NCBI GenBank assembly: GCA_026182355.1
Contig: JAPFBL010000104.1
Span: forward strand, 2,907,501 to 2,971,500
Direction: 5' to 3'
DNA length: 64,000 bases
Source of the DNA: Hermatobates lingyangjiaoensis
Taxonomy: Eukaryota > Arthropoda > Insecta > Hemiptera > Hermatobatidae
The position numbers were made by a program, and so were the translations under genes. The notes beneath the pieces are model-generated. The model searched no databases. It had not been told where the DNA came from and saw only the letters and a list, made by a program, of their open reading frames with translations. Every line of letters begins with the position of its first letter. Within the stretch, counting starts at the first letter, position 1. This document shows, piece after piece, positions 11,594 through 22,901 of this stretch.

Positions 11594-14500
11594 TTTTGAG
11601 TTAATTGCGTGAGTAGAAGAGAAACAGCTTTAAAATATACATTCCAATATCATAGAAAAGCTATTATATTCAGCAGTTACAAAAAATTTAAGTATACATC
11701 TCCATATACCTAAAAAGTGCTTCTCTTTTACAAACATTTTTGTAAAATGTTTGGTTTACAAACATATATGTAAGTATATGTATTCAACGATAAGGCACCT
11801 ACACAGAAGAATTACAATAAGAATGTTATCACACATATTCATATACCTGAAAAGCCTTTATCATGTTTCTAGGGTAGTGGTTCTGAAACTGCTTGACGTT
11901 GGGGATCTCTTATTCTACAAACAGCTGAAAGCATACTGCATATAAATCTTCGAGAAATATTTTACTTAAATCAAATGCAATACGATAAAAATAACCATGA
12001 TAAAAAAAAATGAGACTTACTGTTTATTCTTCTGCCCAGGGAAATATAAACTTGATGAGCCTTGGAGTCTTCTTCAGTGTTTGGGGTTAAAACGTTTCAT
12101 AGGAATAGGGAAGAGCTCGAATTTCTTCTTTAACCCTTAAAATGTTTTTATGTTTTGCCTTTTTTGACTAAGGCATAATGTTGTTGCACATTGTAGAATT
12201 TTTGCACAGAGTGGTGAACATATGTCATCTCGCCATGGGCAAAACAAATTCGCTGCGTACGAGTATATAATATGTTTGAGGTAAGTAGCTCTTCTTAAGA
12301 AAAAATCGATATTACTTATCACTCATAATAATGATGCATTCACAAAAGAGATGTAATGGGTAAGGTGAGGGAGGTATGATGACTATGTTTTAATGTCTGG
12401 ATATATTATTCTGAATGGCTCAGAACAATTGTAGATACTCTTTAAGAATCACTAACCAGAGCCCTAACAGATAAAGAACGGGGTCTGGGAAGAACAGTGG
12501 AAGAAAAAGGGTTTCGAACAGTGTATGAGTTGAATGTCTCCTTCGATGGGTACTGTAATAAGTTAAACACACAAACCTGAAATGACATGCAAAACTCAAT
12601 GCATGTAATGCATAAAAGTTTATTACATGCATAAACTCAAAACATGCCCACTAACCTGTGTACAGGTATCCTTTCGTCTGTACCTGCAACAGTACACAAG
12701 TTAACATTAACTCAATGGTAATATAAAATATTCTGGAATATTTGATAGTCATGGTTATAACTAGTCATAATCAAATAATTCTGGTATTTTCCAAAGTTAT
12801 ATAATTACTCGTAAAAAATAATTCAGTTCAGTATATTTCATAAAGTAATTTTTCTCGAATTCTTCATTTACAAAACCTATTATAAATATGGACCTATTAT
12901 ATCCTAATAATTTTCATTATTACAGGCTAACTTCTTTTCCAATGGTATTACAGATTTATTTGTTAATCGCTCTTCTTCAAAAGAAGAGTAAAAGTATAAT
13001 CACCACCTGATATTTTTTGACGTTGTGATAGTTGGTTTTTCATTCCTTAAGAACGAGGGTTAGGAAAACGAAAGGCAGTCAGTGACAGTCACTGTTGATT
13101 CAATCAATTGTACTGTACAGTGACATCCAGATGACACTCTTGTGGTGCCTTTTCAGCACTCTCATTACGGCACTGTTATCAATGTCCAAAGTGTGTCATA
13201 AAGTCTGTTTTGTAGCATCAATAAGCTAACCTCTATTGGAGTAATTACTACTATAAAAAATGCCCATAGTGGACTGGTTCAATTCAATAAATAAAAAATG
13301 TTTTTTTTTATGTCAAATTTTTTGATAATAACTCATATTTTAGGTTTGTTTGATATCGATGAATAAGAAGAATTAATTACTTAATAGCAATAGAGAAGTA
13401 AATTAACTACCATTTAACTTATAATTTATAGTATACAGTTTAACATATATGTGTTGACACATAGTAAAAAGACTACGGTTAACATAAAATATCAAGTGAC
13501 ATTATCTGTGAACAAAGAAAAATTGTTGAATTTACCTTGGCGTAAGCCGAAGTGTATTTTCCATCAGGTTTCTTTCACAAAGAGGAGTCACAGACTCTTT
13601 CTAGCATGCAAAGAACTTTAGGGGGTCCAGAAGTTTACTTACACAGTCCTAGAACAGAGTGACCAACCCGTTATGACTAGTTTTTACTTCATTATAAGAT
13701 CAAATTAGTTAAATGGTTTCATAAAAATTGAAATTTCCTTGATAGTGATTTTATTTGAAAGACTTCTTTTTACACTTTTTCAGTAATAAATTTGATGCTT
13801 ATTGCTATATGGTTTACATCAATAAGGAATTGAGAATAATAGTTATAATTTAAAACATAACATCTTTTAAAATAACTTCCAGAAATAAGTTCCATAAAAC
13901 TTATTAAATTTGTAAATATTTTAAAATAAAGAATGCATGCATAATATATTTGAAGCCTTACATGAACTACATGCATAACTTTGATTACTTAATAAAAAGA
14001 TTATACTATAAAAATAATCTCACGAAATGAAAGACTATAAACAGAAATACTCTACAAAGTATAATTTGCTCAAAACATAAAAAAAAAACTGAAGTAGTAT
14101 GCACTCAACAGTACTGTAAGTAAATATATTATCGAATTCATTGATAACTAATTTAATTAATTGATTATTATGTGTGGGTGCCTTCATAATTTAAATTGTA
14201 AAGAGAGTATAATCAATAATTACAGATTTTGGAAAAATATTTGCAATTCGTGATTGAAGGTCTCCACCCTAAATAGAAAGATTTTTAAACCTTCAAAATA
14301 AGTTTTATTGCTAAGGATTTGTAGGAACAACAATAAGAGTCCATATTTTAATTAATTCATTATAATGAATGCCTACAAGCATTTTACTGGTTGTGATGAA
14401 AATTTAATCAATATTTAAAGCTATTGAAATCAAGTTTGGAGTGGTCATTTTTAAACAATGTTCAACACTATTACTTGTATTAATACCCATTACAAAAATA

Positions 14501-15893
14501 AAATATCTTCCTTTTTTAAATTACAATCGCAATATGAAATTCACTTCTCATCAATAACTTAAGAAGATACACCTTCTTAATTTACAATGAATGTTTAATT
14601 AATATTATCTCATGCTTAGAGAAGCTAAGTCGTAATATGTTTCATATATACAATGCTTAATACTATATTATTTATGAAGTATGAGCATGTACATTAATTA
14701 TGATATATATTAATCTTTAATATGATATATAATTAATGTCACTAAATTATAAGACGTATAACTTTCATGATTCGTTTTAATAACTTAATAAAAGTATTAT
14801 TTCTTCATTCATCTTAAATTATAGTAATTTAAGTTTATAGTATAGTAAATTATAGTTTTTTAATATCTTAAGTTATTGTGAAAAATGAATTAAGCAACAA
14901 TGTTTTAATTGGTTTATCATATTTACCATTAAATAGGTATAATGTAAAATATTTTGTCACAAATATGTACATTTAATAAATAAATATTATACTTCATAAA
15001 TAAACCATAATAAGCATTTTAAATCTTTTTTAACATAATGTTTAATCTACAAGAGTTTATATAGTATATGAATTTAAACTATTTAAGTACTTATGATACT
15101 GCAAAAGTAATTTAAAGCGAAAATCGTACTTACTGTTTGAAGATATCATTGTATGAAATATTAAATTGATTGAATAAACTAAATTAAAGAACTTTCTTTA
15201 AAGGCACTCCCGAAAGCGTAACATTTTACTGGAGAATAATGGCGACAGTTTTGTTTAATTTATAGCTTCTTAAAGTAAAAATTATTTTCATAATTTTCAG
15301 AAATTTTAGCAGTTAGTTTGATTTGTTTAGTTATTATCAAATTAAATTAATTTTATTATTATTTATTAAGAAATATTAAATTAATTTAGTTATTTCTTTA
15401 AGAAATATCTGTTTTGATCTATGTTCAAGTGTACTATAATTACATGTATTCCAAAATCATGAATTTAACTAACTAATCAATTTAACTAAATGATTTTTTC
15501 TAATGTGGTAGGCTTCATTTTATAATTTTTACTGTAAGAGGTCGTTATATGGTTATAATGATGATGATGATGATGATGAAGTTACATTCAGATTATTATT
15601 CTTTTTCTGGCAAGTATAAAACTTTCTATTTAATATATAGTTAGAGGTGGTTAGTGGTATAACTAATTTGTTTGTATGAAAATTATACTTGTAATGTTAG
15701 CTTGAATAATTCATTTTTCTAGTTATTACTATAATTCAAAAGATTTGCACTGTAATTAAGCTGATTCCTATTGATATGTACTTGTACTTGCTTCAACATT
15801 ACAATACAACTGACTTAGAATATACTAGTATAATACTACGCAGGCATCAGTATCCTCATGTACATACAACATTTTATTTACATATATTATTTT
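11594..15893. other. AT-rich gene-free stretch
   Basis: No exon with coding-like composition was found on either strand. There are scattered short frames, homopolymer runs and a (GAT)n run at 15558-15580. Short frames at 11751, 12137, 12420 and 13770 lack motifs or splice context. Confidence 0.5.
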
Positions 15894-16200
15894 GGGACCA
15901 GGTTAGCTCAGTGGTTAACGTGCTCGCCTCTGAACTGGTTGGTCCGGGGTTCAATACCGACCTGGCCCTCGAATTATTCACGTGAGAGGTGAATAAATCC
16001 GAGCACGTCGTTAAGCCGTCCCGAGCCTGTACGACGTCGGGTACTCGTTAAAGATCCCTCCACTAAATACAATTGAGTTTTAGGCAAAATTTAAGACTCC
16101 TAATGTAGAATAATCAATCTTCATTGTGTGGTATCACAAAGAACCCAATGTTAGGACTATGTGTGTTCCCTTGTGGGACAGCCACAGCAACCTAACCTAC
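15894..16200 (+). mobile_element. tRNA-derived SINE, copy 1
   Basis: The head resembles a tRNA with internal Pol III promoter boxes: A box TTAGCTCAGTGG at 15903-15914 and B box GGTTCAATACC at 15948-15958. A tRNA-unrelated body (GAGCACGTCG, GTACTCGTTAAAGATCCC) and an AACCTAACCTA-like end follow. Two further copies at 30694 and 51829 share head and body, so it is a dispersed family and not a functional tRNA gene. Confidence 0.85.
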
Positions 16201-19019
16201 ATTAATTATTAATTTTTTATACCTTACAAAGTAAATTTACTATAATTATTTTTAGTGAATTTTTCTTAAGTGACTACTAGACACTTAACTGAAGCAGTTC
16301 GTATATAACAAGACAATAACCAGCCAGAGAATGTGTATCAATATTTTTGCAACTCTGCATAAATTAAACAGATCTAACATCACGCTAAATCACTGATACA
16401 TAATCATTCTTTTCTTCAAGTTGTCCTATAAAGAGTAGCATCTAATTATCTTTCGTTCCTTCATTATTATTAAATACTATAACCATTATTATTATTATTA
16501 TTATTAAATACTATACTTCAAGCCTTCTGGAAATCTCACTTGACCTGATTTCCATTTCTTTCATTTAAAGAAATATATTGTTCTATATATCTTCTGTTAT
16601 ATGTTGAGTGAATATTGAAAGCTAATTATAGAAACAATTATTGACTGAAAACTAACCCTGGAAAACCTATTTACTATTTCAAAGTGCTCGAATCACAACG
16701 ATTGTAATCGAAATCATGTGGATAGATTTTTATGATAACCCAAAAACCCGATTTCTTTTCAAACAGACAAGAAATAAGATAAAACGCAAATAACACATAC
16801 AGGTAAACTAATACAAGTTTTTTTTAAAGAATAATTTAAATGGGATAAATTGAAAACTAAAAGTTTCACTTTCAAAAAAAAAACTCGCTTTAAATGAAAT
16901 CCAAGTTTTTTGTTGCATAAAAATCCAGGGTGATATATTCTAACGAAATTCCGGTTATGAATAAACTGCAGTTAATTAAACTTTGTTTTACAGTTTTATT
17001 ATATGTTTGCTGAAAATATGTTTATATCTTTAATTGTAAATATTTTGCTTCATCTGTAACCAAGAAACAAGGTAAAAAAGAAACAATTTTTTCTTTAGAA
17101 TATTTATTTTCAATGGAATTTAGTTTTCATAAAAAGTAACTGATAATATCACAGAACATATTTTGATTCAAAATTACAACTACCATTATACAAAAGGAAA
17201 GAAAACAGCCAAAATAATGCACCAGGAATAAATATACACATACTACTAATAGAAGAATTGAAATAATATAATATATTTTGCATGTATTCATTGTATTAGA
17301 AACCATTTTAATATATAACCTATTAAATATGTATACATAGGAGAGATCAGTCATCAGGAACTTGTAACACATTCTTCAAGTCCCATGAAGGGAACACTTT
17401 TGTTTAAATGCCCGTGTTACAGTATTTTTGTATAAATTCACAATAAAAACAAAAAAAAGGGTAATCACTTCAGTCTTAATTAAATATGTTATGCAGATAA
17501 GGCGTATTGGTAATGGTCCAATTACGAAAGACAATGTTCTCTTTGGTAAATATATAAATACACAGCCATCAGTTTTATCTGGTTGAGCATAGAAGTAACA
17601 CTTTAATAAATGGTAATTATGAAAACTTATTCCTAACAATCTAAGATTGCAACATTAGAATTAAAACTATGTAACCATTCAAAACATTCCCTACAGGAAA
17701 AAATCTGCTCATTTAAAATGTATATACACACACAACTTTTTTGAAAGCAATAATAGAAGTAATAGGTGGCAAATGATCAATTGACGTAGGACGAAACGAA
17801 GAAATATACCTGCTTGTAGGAAGATTTCTCAGAGAAAACTATTTCCTTGTTGTTACTGGGTTTATTTTACGACTAAACGATTAGTAGTGGACTTGTATAT
17901 ATGCTTTTCAGTAAGAGTAATCAAATTTGTCACTATTGAATTTTTATATTGAATGCTCGACAATTTTCATCATTTTTTCATAGTTAACCATTGTAGTTGA
18001 AGTTTTTTTTAAATATAAATTTTACAATAAATATGAGAAAGAAATTATTAACTAATGAGAAACAAAGGCTTTGGTCTAGCTCTATTTTCATTATGATTTC
18101 AAAGGGAAAGAAACCTAAATGTTTTTGAAACTCTGATATACCTTAGGCATATCTCTTAGGATCTTTATGATTTTTTACTCTGAGAGTGTGACCATTTTTA
18201 AACATTTTTAGAACTTTTTAAGTTCTAAACATCCGTTGTTGCCAAATAATTAGCGATGTGCCTTGCCTACTAGGCTTAAAACAGAATAGTTAAATATATT
18301 TAAAAAAATTATTTTTTTGGAAAATTGCATTTTAAACAGAACAATTAATATTATAAAAAAAATTTTTTTTGGTGATGAATATCAAGTTTGTTTATAAAGC
18401 AGATAATTTTATTCGTGTTGTTGAAGAAAATTCTATCCCTACAATGAAAAATGAAATGTTGAAAAAAACTGCACCACAGTTCCGTTAAGTTAATTATAAC
18501 CTCAAGTTTGTTTTCAGTTTAAAATAATATCAGGATGGCTCCGCGGAGACCTCTACTTTATTCATACATTTTTTTTAGATTGACTTTTTTCTTCAATGAC
18601 CCCCTTTCAAGATGAAAATGTGGGCCGTACACCCCTCCACACAACTAAATTGGTGAAACCCAACCTGGTTAGACTGGGATATTCTTCGTCACAGTTCAGT
18701 ATTCTGGTTTTTCATTGTTCGTATAAATGCTGAAAGAAAAAAATTACCATATCATAAAATTCGCATGAATCCTATAGCAGTTTAACCATTAAACTCTCTT
18801 TCATAGACAGTCATTTAAACTCTAAACATGACACTTTCGTCATGTGACAAACTGAAAAAGACAATTGTGTTACGACTACCTTATCTTATTTGTTCCAAAG
18901 TTTCTGGGCTTTGCTAATACAAATACGTGTTTGATTGCTATAATAATATACCATTATAAACACGTGTTTTCTATAATAATAATAATAATGATATAGATAC
19001 ACAGAATGATAGCATGAGA
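16201..19019. other. AT-rich stretch without recognised gene
   Basis: Contains an ATT microsatellite at 16465-16505. The minus-strand frames at 17127-17372 and 17376-17639 are AT-rich, hydrophobic and motif-free. Around 18530-18660 a more GC-rich patch (CCGCGGAGACC, ACACCCCTCC) may be a repeat edge. Nothing firm. Confidence 0.45.
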
Positions 19020-19420
19020 AAAATAAGAGAATTTAAAGAGGAAGAAATAAACAGAGAGTGGAGGAGAATGTGAGGGTCGAGAATAAAGATGACATAGACA
19101 CAATAACAAAGGAGTGGGGGGGGGGGGGAGTATATTACAATAAAACAGAGAGAAAGAAATGGAGAGATTCAGAAGTTAAAGAAAATACAGAAAGAGAAGA
19201 TATAGAGGAAAATACACAAAGCCTACCGGCAGAGGAACAATGGGGTATGTGGCAAAATGAAGGGAGGGAGAGGTGGAGATAAAAATAAACAGGGAAAAAC
19301 TGAAGATATAGGGATAGATAGAAAGAGCGATGGGGACGAATGAAAGAGAAAACTTAGAGAGGGAAACTGGAAGGAGAGAGTTAAAATAAAAGTGAAGGTT
19401 GGGAGAGAGATATCTATAAA
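19020..19420. repeat. Polypurine (A/G-rich) tract
   Basis: The plus strand is almost wholly purine for about 400 bases, including a run of 13 G (19116-19128). The open frames on both strands here (Glu/Lys/Arg-rich on plus, Ser/Leu/Phe-rich on minus) are by-products of this composition, not genes. Confidence 0.7.
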
Positions 19421-19559
19421 TAACTCTATATAAAAAGTTCGTGAGTTTGTTTGTTTGATGGTCACTCATTTCCCGTGGAGATAGAGATTTGAAATTAAAT
19501 ATATATTATTTATTACCTGAATAATATTAAATAAAAGAAAATTATCACTATATTCCCAA

Positions 19560-20300
19560 AATTAGAGAAGGGTAGCAAGTGTCTTGCGTGCTCGCCGATG
19601 ACAGTAGCACAAATATATACAAACGTACCTGAAATTACACTGGCATTTCATAGTAAAAGAAAAAATAAATCTTTATTATCAAATTTGAAAGAAAAAATAC
19701 TGAAGGAGTTACAAAGTAACCTCATTTATGCCATCAAATGTAAAGACTGTGACAAGTGTTACTATGGTGAAACTAGTCGTTTTCTCAAAGAAAGATTGTA
19801 CCAACATAACTATTCGATAAGAACAAATAAAAGTAACGCCACAGCCTTAGCTGGTCATGCCATAAACGAAGGTCAGACGTTCGATTTTGAAGATACAACT
19901 ATAATAGAAAAAGAAAAAGATGAGCTGTTGAGGTTATTCGTAATGCTATCTTATTAGTCTAGTCGAAGGTTTGGTCCGGTTAACATTGTTGTTCCTTTAA
20001 TTAATGTAAATTTCATTTTCTTAGTTAAAAAATTCTTACTTCTGTAAGTAATATTGTTTTTGTATCTCTGAAATATTTCTGCTTGTAATATTCATAAGTT
20101 GTAACAATCCATTTTCATATTGTGTATATGTTTGATGTTGATATGTGATTTCTTATTATCTTTTGTTTGTAGGCCTATGAAAAAGGTTTTAAATAAAACC
20201 GAAACGTTGGCAACGAGAGTTTGATTTTTATCCTGGAAAATTGACCGAACCCCGATTAGAGAACACACCTATTCTATCAAACGGTCGTTATATTATTGAA
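19560..20300 (+). mobile_element. Penelope-like element (PLE-B), endonuclease and 3' end
   Basis: The frame 19598-19957 encodes a GIY-YIG endonuclease domain (NLIYAIKCKDCDKCYYGET, then RFLKERLYQH), where YIG reads YYG. It ends in a 3' UTR with the family-B end: AAAGGTTTT, loop, AAAACCGAAACGTTGG, then a GAACCCCGAT tail. The RT part is absent on this strand; RT of an oppositely oriented copy begins across the TA run at 20315. Truncated and inactive. Confidence 0.75.
19598..19957 (+). pseudogene. Penelope GIY-YIG endonuclease fragment
   Basis: 119 residues. The GIY-YIG N-lobe lies at about residues 42-70, with the Cys-x2-Cys pair characteristic of Penelope endonucleases, followed by the Arg/Lys/His helix and a GHA...FDFEDTTIIEKEKD segment that aligns with the domain's second half. 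The RT core is missing upstream, so it is a remnant. Confidence 0.75.
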
Positions 20301-20313
20301 TCTGTTATATCTG

Positions 20314-20314
<1 letters not shown>

Positions 20315-20358
<44 letters not shown>
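20315..20358. repeat. (TA)n microsatellite
   Basis: TA run at the junction of two oppositely oriented Penelope fragments. Confidence 0.9.
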
Positions 20359-20364
<6 letters not shown>

Positions 20365-21087
20365 TGCGTTTTGCTTCTATAAAATATAATTATCTGGAGC
20401 TTGTCCTCCTGTTTTTTGCACTTTTTGTTGTTACGCATAATGGTTCTGAGTACTTTTTCATCTGTTTTGTAGTTTTCCGAAGACTGGTTTTCATAGTATA
20501 CCTTATATATATTGTAATTGTAATTGTAATTGTAATCTTTTCCTTCATCTTTCTTGTTGCTCTTGATCTGTAGACTGACGTAGCTTTTTAGAATTCTGTC
20601 AAATTCACTATTGCTATAACCATTATTAACAAAGACTTGTTTCAGGTTGTTCACTGCATTATTGAAGGTGCTCCAATTTGACGAGATTTTAAATGCTCTA
20701 TCTATTAGTTTTAATTGTACCATGTTTGTACCTAGAAGGACACTCACTCTTACTGTTAAGGTATATTCCACTATGCGTCGGTTTCATGTACAAAGCTGTT
20801 GATATTTCATTATCGTTTGAACTTATTTAAACATCTAGAAAGTTAATGCGGTTGTTAATACCTAGTTCATGTGTAAACTTTAATATGGACATTTCTTCGA
20901 ACTTATTCTTTATTTCTTTTAGTATTTCAAAGTTTTTAACTACTAAGAAGCAGTCATCGACATAGCGACAATATATATCTGGCTTGTTTAGTGTGTTTCC
21001 TTTTAATATCTTATTTTCTAGTTCGCACATATAGAAATTAGCGAATGTGACACCCAGGGGTGATCCCATCGTATATATATATACCAA
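20359..21087 (-). mobile_element. Penelope-like reverse transcriptase fragment
   Basis: Minus-strand frames 21087-20827 and 20771-20277. The first carries RT motifs MGSPLGVTFANFYM and YCRYVDDCFLVV, the catalytic YVDD. The second, one frame away, continues with the linker typical of Penelope proteins (LIDRAFKISSNWSTFN, NGYSNSEFDRIL). The indel between them and loss of the N-terminal RT motifs show that it is inactive. It lies tail to tail with the endonuclease fragment at 19560-20300. Confidence 0.8.
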
Positions 21088-21184
21088 TTAAATGAAACGA
21101 TTCTAAACAAACGAACTAAATAAACAATATATGTATATATAAATGATTTTAATTATAACACTGGATGATATCATTTATATAATA

Positions 21185-22563
21185 CTAGCAAACGTACCCG
21201 TCTTTGACGGAATCAAAAATTCTATTATACTTGGTATTCCAAAATATCAATTATAGTATTATATATACTAATACCATAATTAGAAGTTATAGAATAGTAG
21301 AAAATACCATTATTAGTACAGTGTTAAACAAATGCCTCTGTATACACCACATTAGCTGTCTGTCCGTCAGGTTTACGGAAGAACAAACAGTTGGAACCTC
21401 TGACTCTTGAGCAAGTAAACTACAGTTGACCATGTGAGAAAAACTTGGTCTCGCTAACATGAATTCCTGCGTTAGATAAAGTCTCCCTTTGCGACTTAGT
21501 TAACGTCATTGCGAAATAGACTCTGACAGGACATTGCAATCATTTCAATGGAAACAGACAGTGGCTCGGAATCAATGATATGCGTGGTATACACACAGAC
21601 TCCCCAATACCACATCCAGTCATTATGTCCGCCTCTATGGCATATCTGTGTAGAGCACGAACCCAGAGTCGTGTCCCGTTGCACAGTTTTGGGGCACTCA
21701 TGTTTCGTAACATGAAATTTGTTACTGCTACTAAATTGCAGCATGATTGGTGCTCCTACTTGAAGTTTTGTTCATGAGCAGGCAGTCCAGGAGAAATAAA
21801 TTCAGAGTCAAGAAATTCAATTAGATAATGAACTGCTTCTTCGTCAGTAATCCGATTTCTTTACTGACTTGTAAGTTCTTTCCTCGGTATGATATAGCGT
21901 AAGAACTTCTTTGTTGATTTTTCCTGCCTGTTCATATTAAGAGTTGAGAATTGCTCGTTTACAAAACTATTTATTCGTAATGGATAGTACATCCTCAACA
22001 CTGGGAAACACCTTTTCAAAGATGTCAAATACGCAATATATTCATATGCTCCAATGAAATTAAAATCAACTAACAATACCTACTTGCCACACCTGTGTAT
22101 TTTCAAAACAAACTTGTCTCTGAAGTTAGAAAAATACGCTTAAAGCCCTATAACTTCATTTCTGTACTTAGTTATGAATCTATTTAGAGCCCATATTTTA
22201 AGTTAGGCATACACAAATCCAGTGTCAAAGTTTCAGCTCGCCATGTCTTATCGTGGCTGAGTTTACTTGTGACAAACGTTTTTCTTTAAACGTCCATAAC
22301 TTCACTTCTACGTTGAATTTCCAATCAATTCAGAGCCTATATTTTAAGTTAGACCGACACAAATATACTGTAAAAGTTTCAGCTTTATATGTCTTATGGT
22401 AGCTGAGTTTACTTGTGACAAAGTTTTGCGGACAAACAGACAAACCAACAGAAATTTTTCTAAGGGTGGATTCGGTTTCTCCAATGTATGAAACGTAAAG
22501 AAAACTTGAATTGAGTCAGTTCTAAGCAATGTACAGACAAAATCATTATTTTATTTATATAGA
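21185..22563 (-). mobile_element. Helitron copy with decayed helicase end
   Basis: Read on minus: the 5' end is TCTATATAAATAAAATAA at 22563; the 3' end is a CCGTCAAAGACGG hairpin, then GTACGTTTGCTAG and a host T at 21184. Internally, minus-strand 21745-21340 still reads as the Helitron helicase C-terminus (LCNGTRL, IPRISLIP, FAMT, SHGQL, NVVYTEAF) with several stops. At 1379 bp it is a shortened non-autonomous copy. Its 5' end lies only about 180 bases beyond the RNF216 stop codon. Confidence 0.85.
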
Positions 22564-22741
22564 TGACATATTTATATATATGCAATGTAATAATACTAAT
22601 GTTGTCTCTTCTTTTTGGTTTGAGTCAGGGCAAAAATTAAGTTTCAACACTTCGGAACTAAAACAAACGATCTATCCAACCAAACTCTTAAGTAAGCCGT
22701 TGCAAAAATTACTAAATATAAAATATTATCTTACTGTAACA

Positions 22742-22901
22742 TCAGTGGTGGTTCATTTTGAAGTCCAGACTTTTAGCAATATTAGAAATAGTTGCCTGGG
22801 ATACGCTTGGGTTTCTGGCTATAGCATCTTTTAAGGCATTTTCACCAATTTCCCTCACTCTTTCGAAGTGCAGTTCTTTATTGTTAGAGTACAGTGGACA
22901 C
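22742..22901 (-). CDS. RNF216: RNF216 exon 9 (C-terminus, stop)
   Basis: Acceptor CGAGCCAG after a T-run. Encodes [18 protein letters not shown], then [17 protein letters not shown], ending FKMNHH and TGA at 22744-22742. It is 2.1 kb from exon 8 and was found by matching the required KCPLY continuation; phase and acceptor agree. Confidence 0.85.

Noticed and set aside
15903..15958. A functional tRNA gene
   Set aside because: A and B boxes exist, but the same head plus a long body recurs twice elsewhere and the cloverleaf stems are imperfect, so it is a SINE.
19058..19282. Glu/Lys-rich 74-residue frame and overlapping minus Ser/Leu frames
   Set aside because: All arise from the polypurine tract; no motif, splice context or homology.
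21496..21744. 82-residue minus frames at 21496 and the twin at 47210
   Set aside because: Wrong-frame readings of the decayed Helitron helicase; the correct frame contains stops.
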